NCBI GenBank assembly: GCA_002898375.1 | Contig: BEIN01000017.1 | Coordinates: forward strand, 1 to 52,613 | From: a bacterium HR37 | GTDB taxonomy: Bacteria; Desulfobacterota_D; UBA1144; Nemesobacterales; CSP1-2 | DNA: 52,613 nt | Direction of reading: 5' to 3' | The notes under the pieces: model-generated | Seen by the model: the letters and a program-made list of their open reading frames with translations, nothing else | What the model was told of the DNA's origin: nothing | Database searches by the model: none | Translations under genes and position numbers: made by a program | Shown: in pieces, positions 24,061-36,456 of the stretch | How the letters are laid out: each line of letters starts with the position of its first letter | Numbering within the stretch: the stretch's first letter is position 1

Positions 24061-25416
24061 TTACTTTAGAGAAATTTCAGTTATCAGATACTTTTTTGTT
24101 TCCTCAACCACATCTTTAGAAAGACCTATAAGTCCTATAAGGTTTGGAAAGGCCATAAGTCCATTCATTATGTCTGCAAAGTACCAGACAACATCTAACT
24201 CTACCGTTGCACCTACAAAAACAAACACCGTAAATACAATCCTGTATGGCCTTACAGCAGACTCCCTAAGAAGATACTCTATAGCTTTTTCCCCATAATA
24301 ACACCATCCTAGAATTGTTGAATAAGCAAAGAAAACAAGACTTATGGAGACCATATCGTCACCTATATCCTTTGGTATACCCTGCTCAAACGCAAAGGCA
24401 GAGAGAGCAGCCCCTGTCTTTCCGCTACTCCAAACACCGCTTGCAACGATTACAAGACCTGTAAACGTACAGACAACGATTGTGTCTATAAATGTCTGTG
24501 TCATAGAAACCAGAGCCTGTCTTACGGGATTTCGTGTCTTTGCCGCTGCTGCTGCAATGGGAGAGCTCCCAAGACCTGATTCGTTTGAGAATATTCCACG
24601 TGCAACCCCCATACGTATTGTTTGCTGTACAGTAGCTCCCATAAATCCCCCTACAGGAGCAGTTGGGGTAAAAGCATGAGAGAAAATCAAGCCAATTGCC
24701 TCAGGTATGTTTTGCCAGTGAATAAAGAGCAGTATAATAGAGCCGGTTATATAAAAAGCTATCATAAACGGAACCATAACGCTTGTTACCTTCGCAATGG
24801 TTTTAATTCCACCTATAACAACAAAACCCGTTGCAATACACATCGTAATACCGGAAAGCCAGTGGGGAATTCCAAAAGTGGAGTTAAGAGCGTCTGCTAC
24901 GGAATTTGACTGAACCATATTGCCAATACCAAAAGCAGCAACTGAAGCAAACAAAGCAAACAATCCCCCAAGCCATCTAAGTCCCAGCCCTTTTGATATG
25001 TAATACATAGGACCTCCACTCATGGTTCCAAACTTATCGGTTTCTCTGTATTTAATTGCAAGTACAGCCTCCGAGTACTTAGTGGCCATTCCGAAAAGTC
25101 CTGTAATCCACATCCAGAACAGTGCCCCTGGTCCTCCAGAAGCAATGGCAGTTGCAACCCCTGCAATGTTTCCCACCCCAACGGTTGCAGACAGTGCAGT
25201 CATAAGAGCCTGAAAGTGTGATATATCACCCTCGGATTCCCCTTCTTCCCCCCTCTTTACAAGTGCAATATATAAAGAAGGAAAAAGAGCGCGAAACTGC
25301 ACTCCTTTTAAAACCACCGTAAGATACACTCCAGTACCCAACAGAAGAACCACCAAAGGCACTCCCCAGATAAGATTGCTTATATAAGAAAGGATCCCAA
25401 TGAGTTTCTGTTCCAT
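24061..25416 (-). CDS. Sodium:alanine (AGCS family) symporter
   Basis: This 451-residue membrane protein starts [33 protein letters not shown]. About eleven hydrophobic helices follow and it contains the AGCS family signature, [22 protein letters not shown] followed by [10 protein letters not shown]. It imports alanine or glycine with sodium. ATG at 25416 has AAGGAGAG before it; the open frame continues upstream across the divergent gene's start. Being first in the cluster suggests an amino acid or analogue is the imported substrate, but it has its own promoter and could be independent. Confidence 0.92.
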   Translation of the reverse strand: MEQKLIGILSYISNLIWGVPLVVLLLGTGVYLTVVLKGVQFRALFPSLYIALVKRGEEGESEGDISHFQALMTALSATVGVGNIAGVATAIASGGPGALFWMWITGLFGMATKYSEAVLAIKYRETDKFGTMSGGPMYYISKGLGLRWLGGLFALFASVAAFGIGNMVQSNSVADALNSTFGIPHWLSGITMCIATGFVVIGGIKTIAKVTSVMVPFMIAFYITGSIILLFIHWQNIPEAIGLIFSHAFTPTAPVGGFMGATVQQTIRMGVARGIFSNESGLGSSPIAAAAAKTRNPVRQALVSMTQTFIDTIVVCTFTGLVIVASGVWSSGKTGAALSAFAFEQGIPKDIGDDMVSISLVFFAYSTILGWCYYGEKAIEYLLRESAVRPYRIVFTVFVFVGATVELDVVWYFADIMNGLMAFPNLIGLIGLSKDVVEETKKYLITEISLK

Positions 25417-25464
25417 AAATTTGCTCTCCTTGTGACCAAGAGTTTTGCGTATCCCACATACGAT

Positions 25465-25493
25465 TTTATAATATCTTTTCAAAAGATAAACAA
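25465..25493 (-). promoter_or_regulatory. Overlapping divergent promoters with a palindrome (AGCS and ABC-2 genes)
   Basis: On the - strand TTGTTT (25488-25493), 17 bases, TATAAA (25465-25470) drives the symporter. On the + strand TTGCGT (25445-25450), 16 bases, TATAAT (25467-25472) drives the ABC-2 gene. A 17-base perfect palindrome, TATCTTTT-C-AAAAGATA (25472-25488), fills the - strand spacer and abuts the + strand -10. A protein bound there could control both genes. Confidence 0.65.
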
Positions 25494-25511
25494 AACGAAA
25501 AGGCAAAGATA

Positions 25512-26294
25512 ATGAAGATCGCACAGATACTGCCAAACATAACCTACAGATGCAGATGGGTATGGTACAGAAACCTTATTGTCTGGACCAAGTTTTACAA
25601 ATCTAGCATCGTAGCAAACGTTGGAGAACCCCTGCTCTACTTAATTGCTCTAGGTTACGGGTTTGCACCTTTAATATCGGATATAAACGGAATGAGCTAC
25701 ATGCAGTTTATTGCTCCTGGATTGATAGCTTATACAGCTATGAATGCAGCAACATATGAATGTACATTTGGCGCCTACGCAAGAATGTCTGCTCAAAAGA
25801 CTTACGATGCGATAATATCTACACCGGTTAACATAGATGAGGTGGTTGCAGGGGAGGTGCTGTTTGGCATGACAAAGTCCCTATTTGCAAGCGCCGCTAT
25901 GATGTTTGTACTAGCACTTTTTAGATTAATACCTTCCCCCATAGCACTGCTTATACCACTTGTTGTCCTTCTTACGGGATTTGTTTTTGCATCTCTTGCA
26001 ATGCTCTTTACCTCTTTCTCCCAATCTTGGGATTTCTTTAGTTATTACTTTACCCTCTTTGTTGCACCTCTTTACTTTCTTTCAGGCATTTTCTTCCCAC
26101 TTTCCACACTACCGGAATGGGTAAGAACAGTTGCATGGTTTACACCTCTCTACCATTCTGTGGAACTTACAAGAGGGCTTATTATGGGAAATCTGACTTT
26201 TGAAATGGTTAAAAACGCAGTTTGGCTTTTTGTTTTTGGAACGCTAGCCTTTACACTTGCAGTAAAAAGAATAAGAGATAGATTGATTGTGTAG
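25512..26294 (+). CDS. ABC-2 type transporter permease (NodJ-like)
   Basis: This 260-residue protein has six hydrophobic segments and the ABC-2 permease pattern. It includes [52 protein letters not shown] and [14 protein letters not shown]. Similarity is greatest to NodJ/DrrB-type exporters of lipids, polysaccharides or small molecules. No ATPase gene adjoins it in this window, so its partner must be encoded elsewhere. It reads away from the large cluster from a shared divergent promoter. Confidence 0.87.
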   Translation: MKIAQILPNITYRCRWVWYRNLIVWTKFYKSSIVANVGEPLLYLIALGYGFAPLISDINGMSYMQFIAPGLIAYTAMNAATYECTFGAYARMSAQKTYDAIISTPVNIDEVVAGEVLFGMTKSLFASAAMMFVLALFRLIPSPIALLIPLVVLLTGFVFASLAMLFTSFSQSWDFFSYYFTLFVAPLYFLSGIFFPLSTLPEWVRTVAWFTPLYHSVELTRGLIMGNLTFEMVKNAVWLFVFGTLAFTLAVKRIRDRLIV

Positions 26295-26295
26295 T

Positions 26296-26766
26296 TTATT
26301 CAATCTTTAGTATAACAAATTCCCTTATTCCACCGGGAGTTTGAACCCTTACCTCATCATCCACACGCTTCCCCAGAAGCGCACGACCTATAGGAGAGGT
26401 TACGGAGATCAAACCCTTTTCAGGCTCAGATTCATCGGGTCCAACAAGTTGATAGGTTACAACGTTTCCCGAATCAACCTCCTCAAGCGTTACACGAACC
26501 CCAAACATAACACGGTCCTTATTAGGAAGACTAGATGGGTCTATTACCTCTGCCCTTGCAAGCTTGCTTTCTAACTCCTTTATCCTTGCCTCAATAAACC
26601 CCTGCCTATCCTTTGCCGATTCATACTCAGCATTCTCAGAAAGATCACCAAATGCCCTTGCCTGTTCTATAAGCTTTATTACCTGAGGGCGTTCTACCGT
26701 TTTTAGCCTGTGAAGTTCTTCCTGTAGCTTCTTATATCCTTGAGGTGTAATAGGAACCCTATCCAT
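26296..26766 (-). CDS. greA: Transcription elongation factor GreA
   Basis: This 156-residue protein has the two GreA domains. The N-terminal coiled coil is at residues 1-75, with the acidic tip GDLSENAEYESAKDRQ, whose Asp and Glu residues place Mg2+ in the polymerase secondary channel. A C-terminal FKBP-like domain ends with ISVTSPIGRALLGK. It rescues backtracked RNA polymerase. It is the last gene of the thiC-dac-bpsA-carB-greA run and converges on the ABC-2 gene with a one-base gap. Confidence 0.96.
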   Translation of the reverse strand: MDRVPITPQGYKKLQEELHRLKTVERPQVIKLIEQARAFGDLSENAEYESAKDRQGFIEARIKELESKLARAEVIDPSSLPNKDRVMFGVRVTLEEVDSGNVVTYQLVGPDESEPEKGLISVTSPIGRALLGKRVDDEVRVQTPGGIREFVILKIE

Positions 26767-26832
26767 TTGTTTTTTCCCCCCTAAACTTGGTTTAACCTAT
26801 GCCTAGAAAACCAGAAGAGCAGGTTTGCTAAC

Positions 26833-29800
26833 TTATTTTATTATACTATCTTTATAGTAATCTTGAAGTGCTTTTACACTTAGCCCCTCTTTCTTTAGAA
26901 CCTCTATTGCCCCAACTGCTGCTCTAGCACCAGAAACGGTAGTAAAGTAGGGGATATTATAGATAAGAGCTGTTCTTCTAATAGAGTAGGACTGGGAAAT
27001 CTCCTTCTCCCCCAAGGTGGTATTTACCACAAGGTTTATTTCCCCGTTCTTTATGTGGTCCACGATATTTGGTCGTCCTTCTATAACCTTTTTTACAACC
27101 CTACAATCAATCCTTTGTTCCTTAAGATAGCTGGCCGTCCCCCGGGTTGCTACTATTTCAAACCCTAGCTCCCTTAGTTTTCTTGCCAGATTAACTACCC
27201 TGGGTTTATCTTCGTCTTTAACGCTTATAAAAGCTGTTCCTGAGGTTGGCAGATTATTACCAGCGGCAATCTGAGCCTTAGCAAATGCCTTTCTGAGCTC
27301 TACATCAATACCCATAACCTCTCCTGTAGATTTCATCTCAGGTCCCAAAATGGTATCCACACCAGGGAACTTTATAAAGGGAAAAACCGACTCCTTTACA
27401 CAAAAATGCCTTGGAATAACCTCTCTTGTAAAGCCTACTTCTTCTAAGCTCTTTCCCGCCATAACCTTTGCCCCTATCTTTGCAAGAGGCACCCCTATTG
27501 CTTTACTTATAAATGGAATGGTACGACTTGCCCTTGGATTCACCTCAAGTACGTATATATCTCTGTTTCTTACAGCAAATTGAACATTTACAAGACCCAC
27601 AACACCAAGAGAAAGAGCAATTTCCCTTGTCTGGCGTTTTATCTCCTCCACTATGTACTCACCTATGGAAAAAGGGGGCAAAACCATTGCGCTATCCCCT
27701 GAGTGCACACCAGCCTCCTCTATGTGCTCAAGCACCCCTCCTATTACGACCATCTTTCCATCTGATACCGCATCAACATCTACCTCAATTGCATCTTTTA
27801 AGAACTTATCAATCAAGACAGGGTGCCTTGGAGAAACCCTTACAGCCTCCTTAATATAGCGTCTAAGTGCATCCTCGGTGTAAACGATCTCCATTGCACG
27901 ACCACCCAGCACATAGGATGGTCTGACAACCACAGGATAACCTATTTGTGAAGCAACTTTTAGTGCTTCTTCCTCACTCCTTGCAATTCCACTTTCCGGT
28001 TGAGAAAAACCCAGCTTTTGAATAAGCTCTTTAAACCTTTCCCTGTCCTCCGCAAGGTCTATACCTTCTGGAGAGGTCCCTATTATCCTTGCTCCTTTTT
28101 TCTCAAGGGGTATTGCAAGCTTAAGCGGTGTTTGTCCACCAAGGTGAACCACCACTCCCCAGGGGTTTTCTTTCTCAATTATAGAACACACATCCTCAAG
28201 GGTTAGGGGTTCAAAATACAGTTTGTCAGATATATCGTAATCTGTACTTACAGTCTCGGGATTACAGTTTACCATTATGGTTTCAAATCCCTCTTCTTTT
28301 AAAGCAAAAGATGCATGAACGCAACAGTAATCAAACTCTATACCCTGACCAATCCTGTTAGGTCCTCCTCCCAGAATAAGGATCTTTTTCCTATTGCTTG
28401 GAATGGATTCATCCTCCCTCTCATAGGTTGAATATAGATAAGGGGTATAAGCTTCAAACTCGGCAGCACAGGTATCAACAAGCTTATAAACCGGTTTAAC
28501 CTCCAGATTTTTCCTTGCGCTCTCTATATAATCCTCTCTAACACCAATAAGCTCTGCCAGCCTGGTATCTGAAAACCCTATCTCCTTTGCCTTCCTTAAA
28601 AGCTCACGGGGAAACTTACCCTCCTTTATAGCTGGTGCAGACTTTTTTATTTCCTCTTCCATCTCAACAATCTGCTTTATATTATGCAAGAACCATGGGT
28701 CTATACTGGTTAACTGGTAAACCTCCTCAACGCTTATTCCACATCTAAAAGCATCAGCTATATACCACAGTCTCCTAGGGTTTGGGGTCCTTAACTTCTC
28801 ACAGATCTCTTCCGGATCCCCTGAATTCGGTTCAAAGCCGTAAGAGTCAATCTCAAGAGACCTCATAGCCTTTTGAAGTGCCTCTTTAAAAGTTCTGCCA
28901 ATAGCCATTACCTCTCCAACAGACTTCATCTGGGTAGAAAGAACAGGTTTGGTCTGGGGAAACTTCTCAAAATCAAATCTGGGTATCTTTACAACCACAT
29001 AGTCTATTGTTGGCTCAAATGAGGCAGGGGTGTAACGTGTTATGTCATTTGGTATCTCATCCAGTGTATAGCCTACCGCAAGCTTTGCGGCAATCTTTGC
29101 TATAGGAAAGCCGGTTGCTTTTGAAGCCAGTGCAGAGCTGCGGGAAACCCTTGGGTTCATCTCTATTACCACCATACGTCCATCCCTCGGGTTTACAGCA
29201 AACTGGATGTTAGAGCCTCCTGTATCAACACCTATCTCCCTTATTATGTTTATGGCTGCATCTCTCATCCTCTGGTATTCTTTGTCGGTTAAGGTCTGTA
29301 CCGGAGCCACAGTTATGCTATCTCCCGTGTGCACACCCATTGGATCCAGATTCTCAATTGAGCATATAATTACAACGTTATCCTTCCTGTCCCTCATTAC
29401 CTCGAGTTCAAATTCCTTCCATCCGAGAACAGATTCTTCAATTAGAATCTCCCTTACAGGGCTTGACTCAAGTCCGATTTTGGCAAACTCTTCAAACTCC
29501 TCCCTGTTGTAAGCAATGCTTCCACCGGTTCCCCCAAGTGTAAATGATGGACGAATAATTGCAGGAAAACCCACTTCTTCAACCACCTTCCAGGCCTCAT
29601 CCATTGAATGGGCTACTCCACTTTTTGGCACCTCAAGCCCTATACGGAGCATAGATTCCTTAAACAATTCCCTGTTTTCTGCCTTTTTAATTGCCGGAAG
29701 CTTTGCACCTATAAGTTCAACACCATACCTATCGAGAACTCCCGATTGGGCAAGCTCTACTGCTATGTTTAGGGCTGTTTGCCCACCAAGGGTTGGAAGA

Positions 29801-30057
29801 AGAGCATGGGGTCTTTCCCTCTCTATTATCTTTTCAACTACATAAGGGGTAAGGGGCTCTATATAGGTTCTATCGGAGAAAGCAGGATCTGTCATTATGG
29901 TTGCTGGATTACTGTTTACAAGAACCACCTCATAGCCCTCTTCCTTAAGGGCTTTACACGCCTGGGTACCAGAGTAGTCAAACTCACAGGCCTGCCCTAT
30001 CACTATGGGGCCTGAACCTATTACCAGAATCTTTTTTATATCTGTTCGTTTTGGCAT
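26833..30057 (-). CDS. carB: Carbamoyl-phosphate synthase large subunit
   Basis: This 1074-residue protein is a full-length single-chain CarB. It has two ATP-grasp halves, each beginning with an HMM-repeat-like start ([21 protein letters not shown] and [22 protein letters not shown]), and a C-terminal MGS-like regulatory domain (residues 935-1070). It forms carbamoyl phosphate from bicarbonate, ammonia and ATP for pyrimidines and arginine. The carA partner is not in the window. It lies 43 bases downstream of bpsA. It is not physically linked to the carbamate kinases of the other cluster. Confidence 0.97.
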   Translation of the reverse strand: MPKRTDIKKILVIGSGPIVIGQACEFDYSGTQACKALKEEGYEVVLVNSNPATIMTDPAFSDRTYIEPLTPYVVEKIIERERPHALLPTLGGQTALNIAVELAQSGVLDRYGVELIGAKLPAIKKAENRELFKESMLRIGLEVPKSGVAHSMDEAWKVVEEVGFPAIIRPSFTLGGTGGSIAYNREEFEEFAKIGLESSPVREILIEESVLGWKEFELEVMRDRKDNVVIICSIENLDPMGVHTGDSITVAPVQTLTDKEYQRMRDAAINIIREIGVDTGGSNIQFAVNPRDGRMVVIEMNPRVSRSSALASKATGFPIAKIAAKLAVGYTLDEIPNDITRYTPASFEPTIDYVVVKIPRFDFEKFPQTKPVLSTQMKSVGEVMAIGRTFKEALQKAMRSLEIDSYGFEPNSGDPEEICEKLRTPNPRRLWYIADAFRCGISVEEVYQLTSIDPWFLHNIKQIVEMEEEIKKSAPAIKEGKFPRELLRKAKEIGFSDTRLAELIGVREDYIESARKNLEVKPVYKLVDTCAAEFEAYTPYLYSTYEREDESIPSNRKKILILGGGPNRIGQGIEFDYCCVHASFALKEEGFETIMVNCNPETVSTDYDISDKLYFEPLTLEDVCSIIEKENPWGVVVHLGGQTPLKLAIPLEKKGARIIGTSPEGIDLAEDRERFKELIQKLGFSQPESGIARSEEEALKVASQIGYPVVVRPSYVLGGRAMEIVYTEDALRRYIKEAVRVSPRHPVLIDKFLKDAIEVDVDAVSDGKMVVIGGVLEHIEEAGVHSGDSAMVLPPFSIGEYIVEEIKRQTREIALSLGVVGLVNVQFAVRNRDIYVLEVNPRASRTIPFISKAIGVPLAKIGAKVMAGKSLEEVGFTREVIPRHFCVKESVFPFIKFPGVDTILGPEMKSTGEVMGIDVELRKAFAKAQIAAGNNLPTSGTAFISVKDEDKPRVVNLARKLRELGFEIVATRGTASYLKEQRIDCRVVKKVIEGRPNIVDHIKNGEINLVVNTTLGEKEISQSYSIRRTALIYNIPYFTTVSGARAAVGAIEVLKKEGLSVKALQDYYKDSIIK

Positions 30058-30100
30058 CTAAACTAAAGACCCATTAAATCAGACTTTACTAGAACACAAA

Positions 30101-31147
30101 CTAGGTGGTTGAACTCTCTATATCCTCGTATATGTTCTCATCACCGTAGTCTTTAAAATTCCCTTTAAAACCTGACAGGGTTTCAAACCTGTATAGCGCA
30201 GACCTGTACCAGTTCCTCTTTGGTTTTACCTTTACCGGAGAAAGCCTCCAGGCTTTTGTTTCCTCCTCATATCCCCAGTTTACGTACTCATTAAAGTTAT
30301 GGATTATATCGGTAAATACAATTCTGTACTTAAGAAGCATTTTCTGAAGCTCATACCACTTTGAAAGGGAAGCCTCCCTTCTTGTAAAGCCAAAGTATCC
30401 AGCAGATCCCGTAGAGCGAAGAGCAGCAATCCCGCGTCCAATAAATGCATCTGCAGCCTTAAGTGTTTCAGGAGGGTCTGTAAAAAAGGTATCATAGGCC
30501 TTAACGTGTTCCTTTGGTAAAGGGTGTCTTAAATCAAAGGTTTCAACCCTAACCTGAAACCCCTCTTTCTCCGCAGTTTCCTGTATAAAATCTGTAAGCC
30601 TTTTATCTATCTCCACAACCGTAATTTTTCTGGGCAACCCACTTAGTCCAAGCACAATGCTCATAAGGTCATCATCTCCCAGGATAATTATATCCTTTCC
30701 CACCACATCCCCTCGCTCATAAGCAAGGGCAAAACGGAAAAGGGTGGTTTTTGGGGTAACATATCCCTGGTCAAAGTTCCTCACAGGTTTGGGTCTGCCC
30801 TTTTGTATCCTTAGAAACCGCTTTTCAATATCTGAAAACCTACTTAAACTTATCCCCCGTCCTTCACAGGCAGGACACGAAAGGTCTTCAAGTGGATGCA
30901 CCTCCCTTGCTAAAGTCCTTCCCTCTTGGGTAAGTCTAAAACCGTTTTCCGATACGGTTAACAACCCCTTTTCCTCTAGTAACCTTATTGATTCAAAAAC
31001 AGCAGGAACCGGAAAATCTGAAAGGTCTACAACATCCCAGGGTAACCTAGCCTTTCTTAGTGCGCCCAGCAATCTCTCCACATCCTTTGGGGAAACCTCT
31101 ATACTGGATCTCTGTGTTATTTCTTTGGCAAGCAGGGTTATATCCAT
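30101..31147 (-). CDS. bpsA: N4-bis(aminopropyl)spermidine synthase family protein
   Basis: This 348-residue protein has an N-terminal winged-helix segment (LLEEKGLLTVSENGFRLTQE), a zinc-type CPAC in LSCPACEGRG, and the aminopropyltransferase core. The core includes FDQGYVTPKTTLFR, IIILGDDDLMSIVLGLS, VVEIDKRLTDF and the catalytic FFTDPPETLKA. BpsA makes branched-chain polyamines in hyperthermophiles and thermophiles. ATG at 31147 with GGAGAAGG is chosen over the longer frame to 31201. It is followed by carB and preceded by the diadenylate cyclase gene. Confidence 0.9.
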   Translation of the reverse strand: MDITLLAKEITQRSSIEVSPKDVERLLGALRKARLPWDVVDLSDFPVPAVFESIRLLEEKGLLTVSENGFRLTQEGRTLAREVHPLEDLSCPACEGRGISLSRFSDIEKRFLRIQKGRPKPVRNFDQGYVTPKTTLFRFALAYERGDVVGKDIIILGDDDLMSIVLGLSGLPRKITVVEIDKRLTDFIQETAEKEGFQVRVETFDLRHPLPKEHVKAYDTFFTDPPETLKAADAFIGRGIAALRSTGSAGYFGFTRREASLSKWYELQKMLLKYRIVFTDIIHNFNEYVNWGYEEETKAWRLSPVKVKPKRNWYRSALYRFETLSGFKGNFKDYGDENIYEDIESSTT

Positions 31148-31267
31148 TTTAACCTTCTCCGTACAAGTTTTTTGGAACTGGAATTTATACCCAAAAATCA
31201 AAGAACTTTCAAATCTTGGAATTTGAGATCAGGAGGGATAAAAACTAGAACTAGCAGAAAAAGGCCT

Positions 31268-31906
31268 TCAATCCTTACTTATAACCGTTATCTCTTCCTT
31301 ACAACGCTCAGAATAAGGAGCAGCAAGGTGCAAGGAGTACCGGTTTATCATCCAGAGTTCGGGTATAATTTCTGCAACTATCTCACCATCATCAAAAACA
31401 CGTACAATCGAGCTTTCAGAAACAACCACCGCAACTGCGTTTGTCTGCTTTGTGATAGAGGCAGCGGCCATATGACGGCTACCCAACCCCAACGGAAGAT
31501 CTATTCCCTCTGAGGAAGCATTAATATACCTGCATGCAGAAATAACCACACCATCATCAGATACTATAAAAGCCCCATCCAGCTGTGCCAGCTCCTTTAT
31601 AGTCTCGCGCATATTATGGTTGTCTATATGTTTTTGGCTATCGGGATGACCAAGCAGGGGATCCAGTATAAGACACTTTGAACGCTTAAGAACCTCGTCA
31701 GAATCTGAAACCACAAACATGGTTCCTATTTTTCTGCCCTCTCTACCTTCACGGGCGATCTCAATAGCAAGGGTTATAACCTTTTCAAGCGTATCGGGAT
31801 TGACTTTCCTTTTCTCAGAACATATCCCTGCAAGCAGATCCTTATAGTCCCTTACCACATCCCTTTTTAAATTCCTCTTCCGAATTGTTCTTTCTCCCTC
31901 GTGCAT
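31268..31906 (-). CDS. Diadenylate cyclase (DisA_N domain), archaeal-like stand-alone form
   Basis: This protein of about 212 residues has a helical N-terminus (residues 1-95) and a DAC domain. The DAC domain has the catalytic DGA motif in AQLDGAFIVSDDG, the GLGSRHMAAASITKQTNAVAVVVSE segment where RHR is RHM, and DDGEIV. It converts ATP to c-di-AMP. No membrane helices and no DNA-binding RuvA-like domain are present, so it differs from CdaA and DisA and looks closer to archaeal DacZ. ATG at 31906 follows GAAGGTG; GTG at 31921 would give a 4-base overlap with thiC. Confidence 0.82.
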   Translation of the reverse strand: MHEGERTIRKRNLKRDVVRDYKDLLAGICSEKRKVNPDTLEKVITLAIEIAREGREGRKIGTMFVVSDSDEVLKRSKCLILDPLLGHPDSQKHIDNHNMRETIKELAQLDGAFIVSDDGVVISACRYINASSEGIDLPLGLGSRHMAAASITKQTNAVAVVVSESSIVRVFDDGEIVAEIIPELWMINRYSLHLAAPYSERCKEEITVISKD

Positions 31907-31917
31907 ACAAAACACCT

Positions 31918-33846
<1,929 letters not shown>

Positions 33847-33857
33847 CTAATAAATCC

Positions 33858-33887
33858 TTGTTGAGGCCTGCACACATAAGGTAAAAT
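33858..33887 (+). promoter_or_regulatory. tsaD promoter, leaderless
   Basis: TTGTTG (33858-33863), 18 bases, TAAAAT (33882-33887). The tsaD ATG starts at 33894, 6 bases later, at the expected transcription start. AAGG at 33878-33881 overlaps the -10 region and would not be transcribed. Confidence 0.55.
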
Positions 33888-33893
33888 AACTAT

Positions 33894-34928
33894 ATGCTTT
33901 CGTTGATACTAGGTATAGAATCATCCTGTGATGAAACGGCTGCAGCTGTTATTAAGGAAGGAAGAACTGTACTTTCCAGTATCGTGTCTTCTCAAATAGA
34001 AGTACACAGAGAGTACGGAGGGGTGGTTCCTGAACTTGCATCCAGAAAGCACGTTGAAAAAATACTACCTGTACTGAGGGAAGCACTTACCAAAGCAGGG
34101 GTCACACTATCGGATATAGATGGAATTGCCGTAACCCAGGGACCCGGTCTTATTGGCTGTCTTATGGTTGGTATATCAACTGCAAAGGCAGTTTCTTTTT
34201 CCCTGGGAGCCCCTCTGGTAGGGGTTGACCACCTAGAAGCCCATCTTGCTGCCTCCTATTTGGAGTATGATATTTCCTTTCCATTCGTAGGCCTTGTTGT
34301 GTCAGGAGGACATACAAGCCTCTACCTTGTAAAGAACCACACGGAGTTTGAGCTACTTGGGAAAACAAGAGATGATGCAGCAGGTGAGGCATTTGATAAG
34401 GCAGCAAAACTCCTTGGACTTGGTTATCCAGGAGGAGTGGAGATAGACAGGCTATCAAGAGAGGGCGATGCAAGAGCAATTCATTTCCCGCGTCCCTTTA
34501 ACACAACAGACTCCTTCGACTTTAGTTTTAGCGGAATAAAAACTGCCCTTGTGTACTACCTTAAAAAGAATCCAAACCCCAACCAACAACAGCTAAAAGA
34601 CATATGTGCAAGCTACCAGGAAGCAATTGTGGAAACCCTTGTACAGAAAACACTAAGGGCTGCAACCTCGCACAATATAAAAACGGTTGTGATTGCGGGT
34701 GGGGTAGCCTGCAATTCAAGATTAAGAGAGCTTGCAAGGGAGAGGTTCGAGCAAGAAGGAATATCCCTTCTTATACCTTCCCCAAGATACTGTACCGATA
34801 ACGCTGCCATGATCGGTGCTCTTGGCTTTTACAGATTCCAAAAAGGAGAGAGGTCAGAGCTCAACTTAAATCCCTACTCTACATCCAGACCAAGATACAT
34901 AAGAGGAAGAGGCCTGGTCTCACACTAG
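33894..34928 (+). CDS. tsaD: tRNA N6-adenosine threonylcarbamoyltransferase TsaD
   Basis: This 344-residue ASKHA protein starts [15 protein letters not shown], has the metal site HLEAH in [15 protein letters not shown], the [11 protein letters not shown] phosphate loop and the C-terminal CTDNAAMI. It transfers the threonylcarbamoyl group to A37 of ANN-decoding tRNAs, together with TsaB and TsaE. Length is normal. The stop shares CTAG with the convergent gltD stop. Confidence 0.97.
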   Translation: MLSLILGIESSCDETAAAVIKEGRTVLSSIVSSQIEVHREYGGVVPELASRKHVEKILPVLREALTKAGVTLSDIDGIAVTQGPGLIGCLMVGISTAKAVSFSLGAPLVGVDHLEAHLAASYLEYDISFPFVGLVVSGGHTSLYLVKNHTEFELLGKTRDDAAGEAFDKAAKLLGLGYPGGVEIDRLSREGDARAIHFPRPFNTTDSFDFSFSGIKTALVYYLKKNPNPNQQQLKDICASYQEAIVETLVQKTLRAATSHNIKTVVIAGGVACNSRLRELARERFEQEGISLLIPSPRYCTDNAAMIGALGFYRFQKGERSELNLNPYSTSRPRYIRGRGLVSH

Positions 34929-36409
34929 GGAAGGTTAGTATAGCCCATAAGGTATCTGTCACACTCACGTGCAGCCCCTCTACCCTCATTTATGGCCCAG
35001 ACGACAAGGCTCTGTCCACGGCGCATGTCACCAGCAACAAACACGCCCTTTACATTGGTTGCAAACTTTCCATACTCGGCTTTAGCATTGGAGCGCTCAT
35101 CACGCTCAATTCCTAGCTGATCAAGAATTGTATCCTCAGGCCCCACGAAACCCAAGGCCAGAAGAACCAACTGTGCAGGCCACACACGCTCCGTACCCGG
35201 AATCTCTTTAAGAGCAAGTTTGCCTTGGCTGTCCTTGTACCACTCAACGCAAACGGTGTGTAACTCCTTTACATGACCCTTCTCATCTCCAACAAACCTC
35301 TTTGTCATAACACGGTACCTGCGAGGGTCACGACCAAAAACTGCCATAGCTTCTTCTTGACCATAATCTATGCGATACACTCTGGGCCATTGAGGCCATG
35401 GATTATCCGGGGCGCGACTGAGAGGAGGTTTTGGCAGTATCTCGAACTGAACCAAACTCCTACATCCCTGGCGCATTGCTGTAGCAACACAATCCGTTCC
35501 GGTATCCCCTCCACCTATTACTATTACGTCTTTGCCTTTAGCAGATATGTATTTACCATCCTGAAGGTTACTATCGAGGAGGCTTTTGGTAGTTGAACGA
35601 AGAAACTCCATAGCAAAGTGTATTCCCTTTAACTCCCTTCCTTCAATTGGAAGGTCCCTTGGTTTGGTAGCCCCACAACACAAAACCACTGCATCAAAAT
35701 CCCTTAACAACTTCTCCGCAGGATAGTCCTTACCCACCTCTGTGTTGGTTACAAACTCTATCCCTTCCTTTGCAAGCAAATCCACACGACGCTGAACAAT
35801 CCTTTTATCAAGGTGGGGATTTGGAATCCCATACATGAGCAATCCCCCAATGCGGTCATCCCTCTCAAAGACAGTTACCCAGTGCCCCGCCTTGTTAAGC
35901 TGGTCTGCACAGGCAAGCCCTGCAGGTCCCGAGCCAACAACCGCCACCCTCTTACCCGTTCGCTTTGCTGGGGGGCGCGGAACGATCCACCCCTCCTCAA
36001 AACCCTTATCCACAATTGCACACTCTATACTCTTTATGGTAACCGGCGGTTCATTTATCCCCAACACACACGCTGCCTCACAGGGGGCAGGGCAAACCCT
36101 GCCGGTAAACTCAGGGAAGTTGTTTGTCTTGTGAAGTCTTTCAAGGGCCTCCTTCCAGAGTCCCCTATAAACCAGGTCATTCCACTCAGGAATAAGATTG
36201 TATACAGGACACCCAGATGTTAAACCGTTTATAATAATCCCTGAATGGCAAAAAGGAACACCACAGTCCATACAGCGAGCCCCTTGCATCTGCAAAACCT
36301 CTTCAGGAAGTGGTATATGGAACTCATTCCAATCACGTATCCTCTCAGCAGGATGACGCTCCCTTGGAGTCTCACGTTTGTACTCTAAAAACCCTGTAGG
36401 TTTACCCAT
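34925..36409 (-). CDS. gltD: Glutamate synthase small subunit (NADPH)
   Basis: This 494-residue protein has the N-terminal iron-sulfur segment ([13 protein letters not shown], then CPVYN and [12 protein letters not shown]), FAD binding at [17 protein letters not shown] and the NADPH site [15 protein letters not shown]. It supplies electrons to GltB for glutamine plus 2-oxoglutarate to two glutamates. It is 48 bases downstream of gltB, and convergent with tsaD (4-base overlap). Nothing is missing. Confidence 0.96.
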   Translation of the reverse strand: MGKPTGFLEYKRETPRERHPAERIRDWNEFHIPLPEEVLQMQGARCMDCGVPFCHSGIIINGLTSGCPVYNLIPEWNDLVYRGLWKEALERLHKTNNFPEFTGRVCPAPCEAACVLGINEPPVTIKSIECAIVDKGFEEGWIVPRPPAKRTGKRVAVVGSGPAGLACADQLNKAGHWVTVFERDDRIGGLLMYGIPNPHLDKRIVQRRVDLLAKEGIEFVTNTEVGKDYPAEKLLRDFDAVVLCCGATKPRDLPIEGRELKGIHFAMEFLRSTTKSLLDSNLQDGKYISAKGKDVIVIGGGDTGTDCVATAMRQGCRSLVQFEILPKPPLSRAPDNPWPQWPRVYRIDYGQEEAMAVFGRDPRRYRVMTKRFVGDEKGHVKELHTVCVEWYKDSQGKLALKEIPGTERVWPAQLVLLALGFVGPEDTILDQLGIERDERSNAKAEYGKFATNVKGVFVAGDMRRGQSLVVWAINEGRGAARECDRYLMGYTNLP

Positions 36410-36456
36410 TTTACAGTCCCTTTTCCCCCTATTTGTATTTATTTTATTATACCATT

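Noticed and set aside
24061-25536. N-terminal extension of the AGCS symporter to 25536
   Set aside because: It would run through the divergent promoter and into the ABC-2 gene; the ATG at 25416 has an ideal ribosome site.
35813-36223. Open frame of 136 codons on the + strand
   Set aside because: It is wholly antisense to gltD, whose protein is clearly conserved. There is no ribosome site and no recognisable motif.
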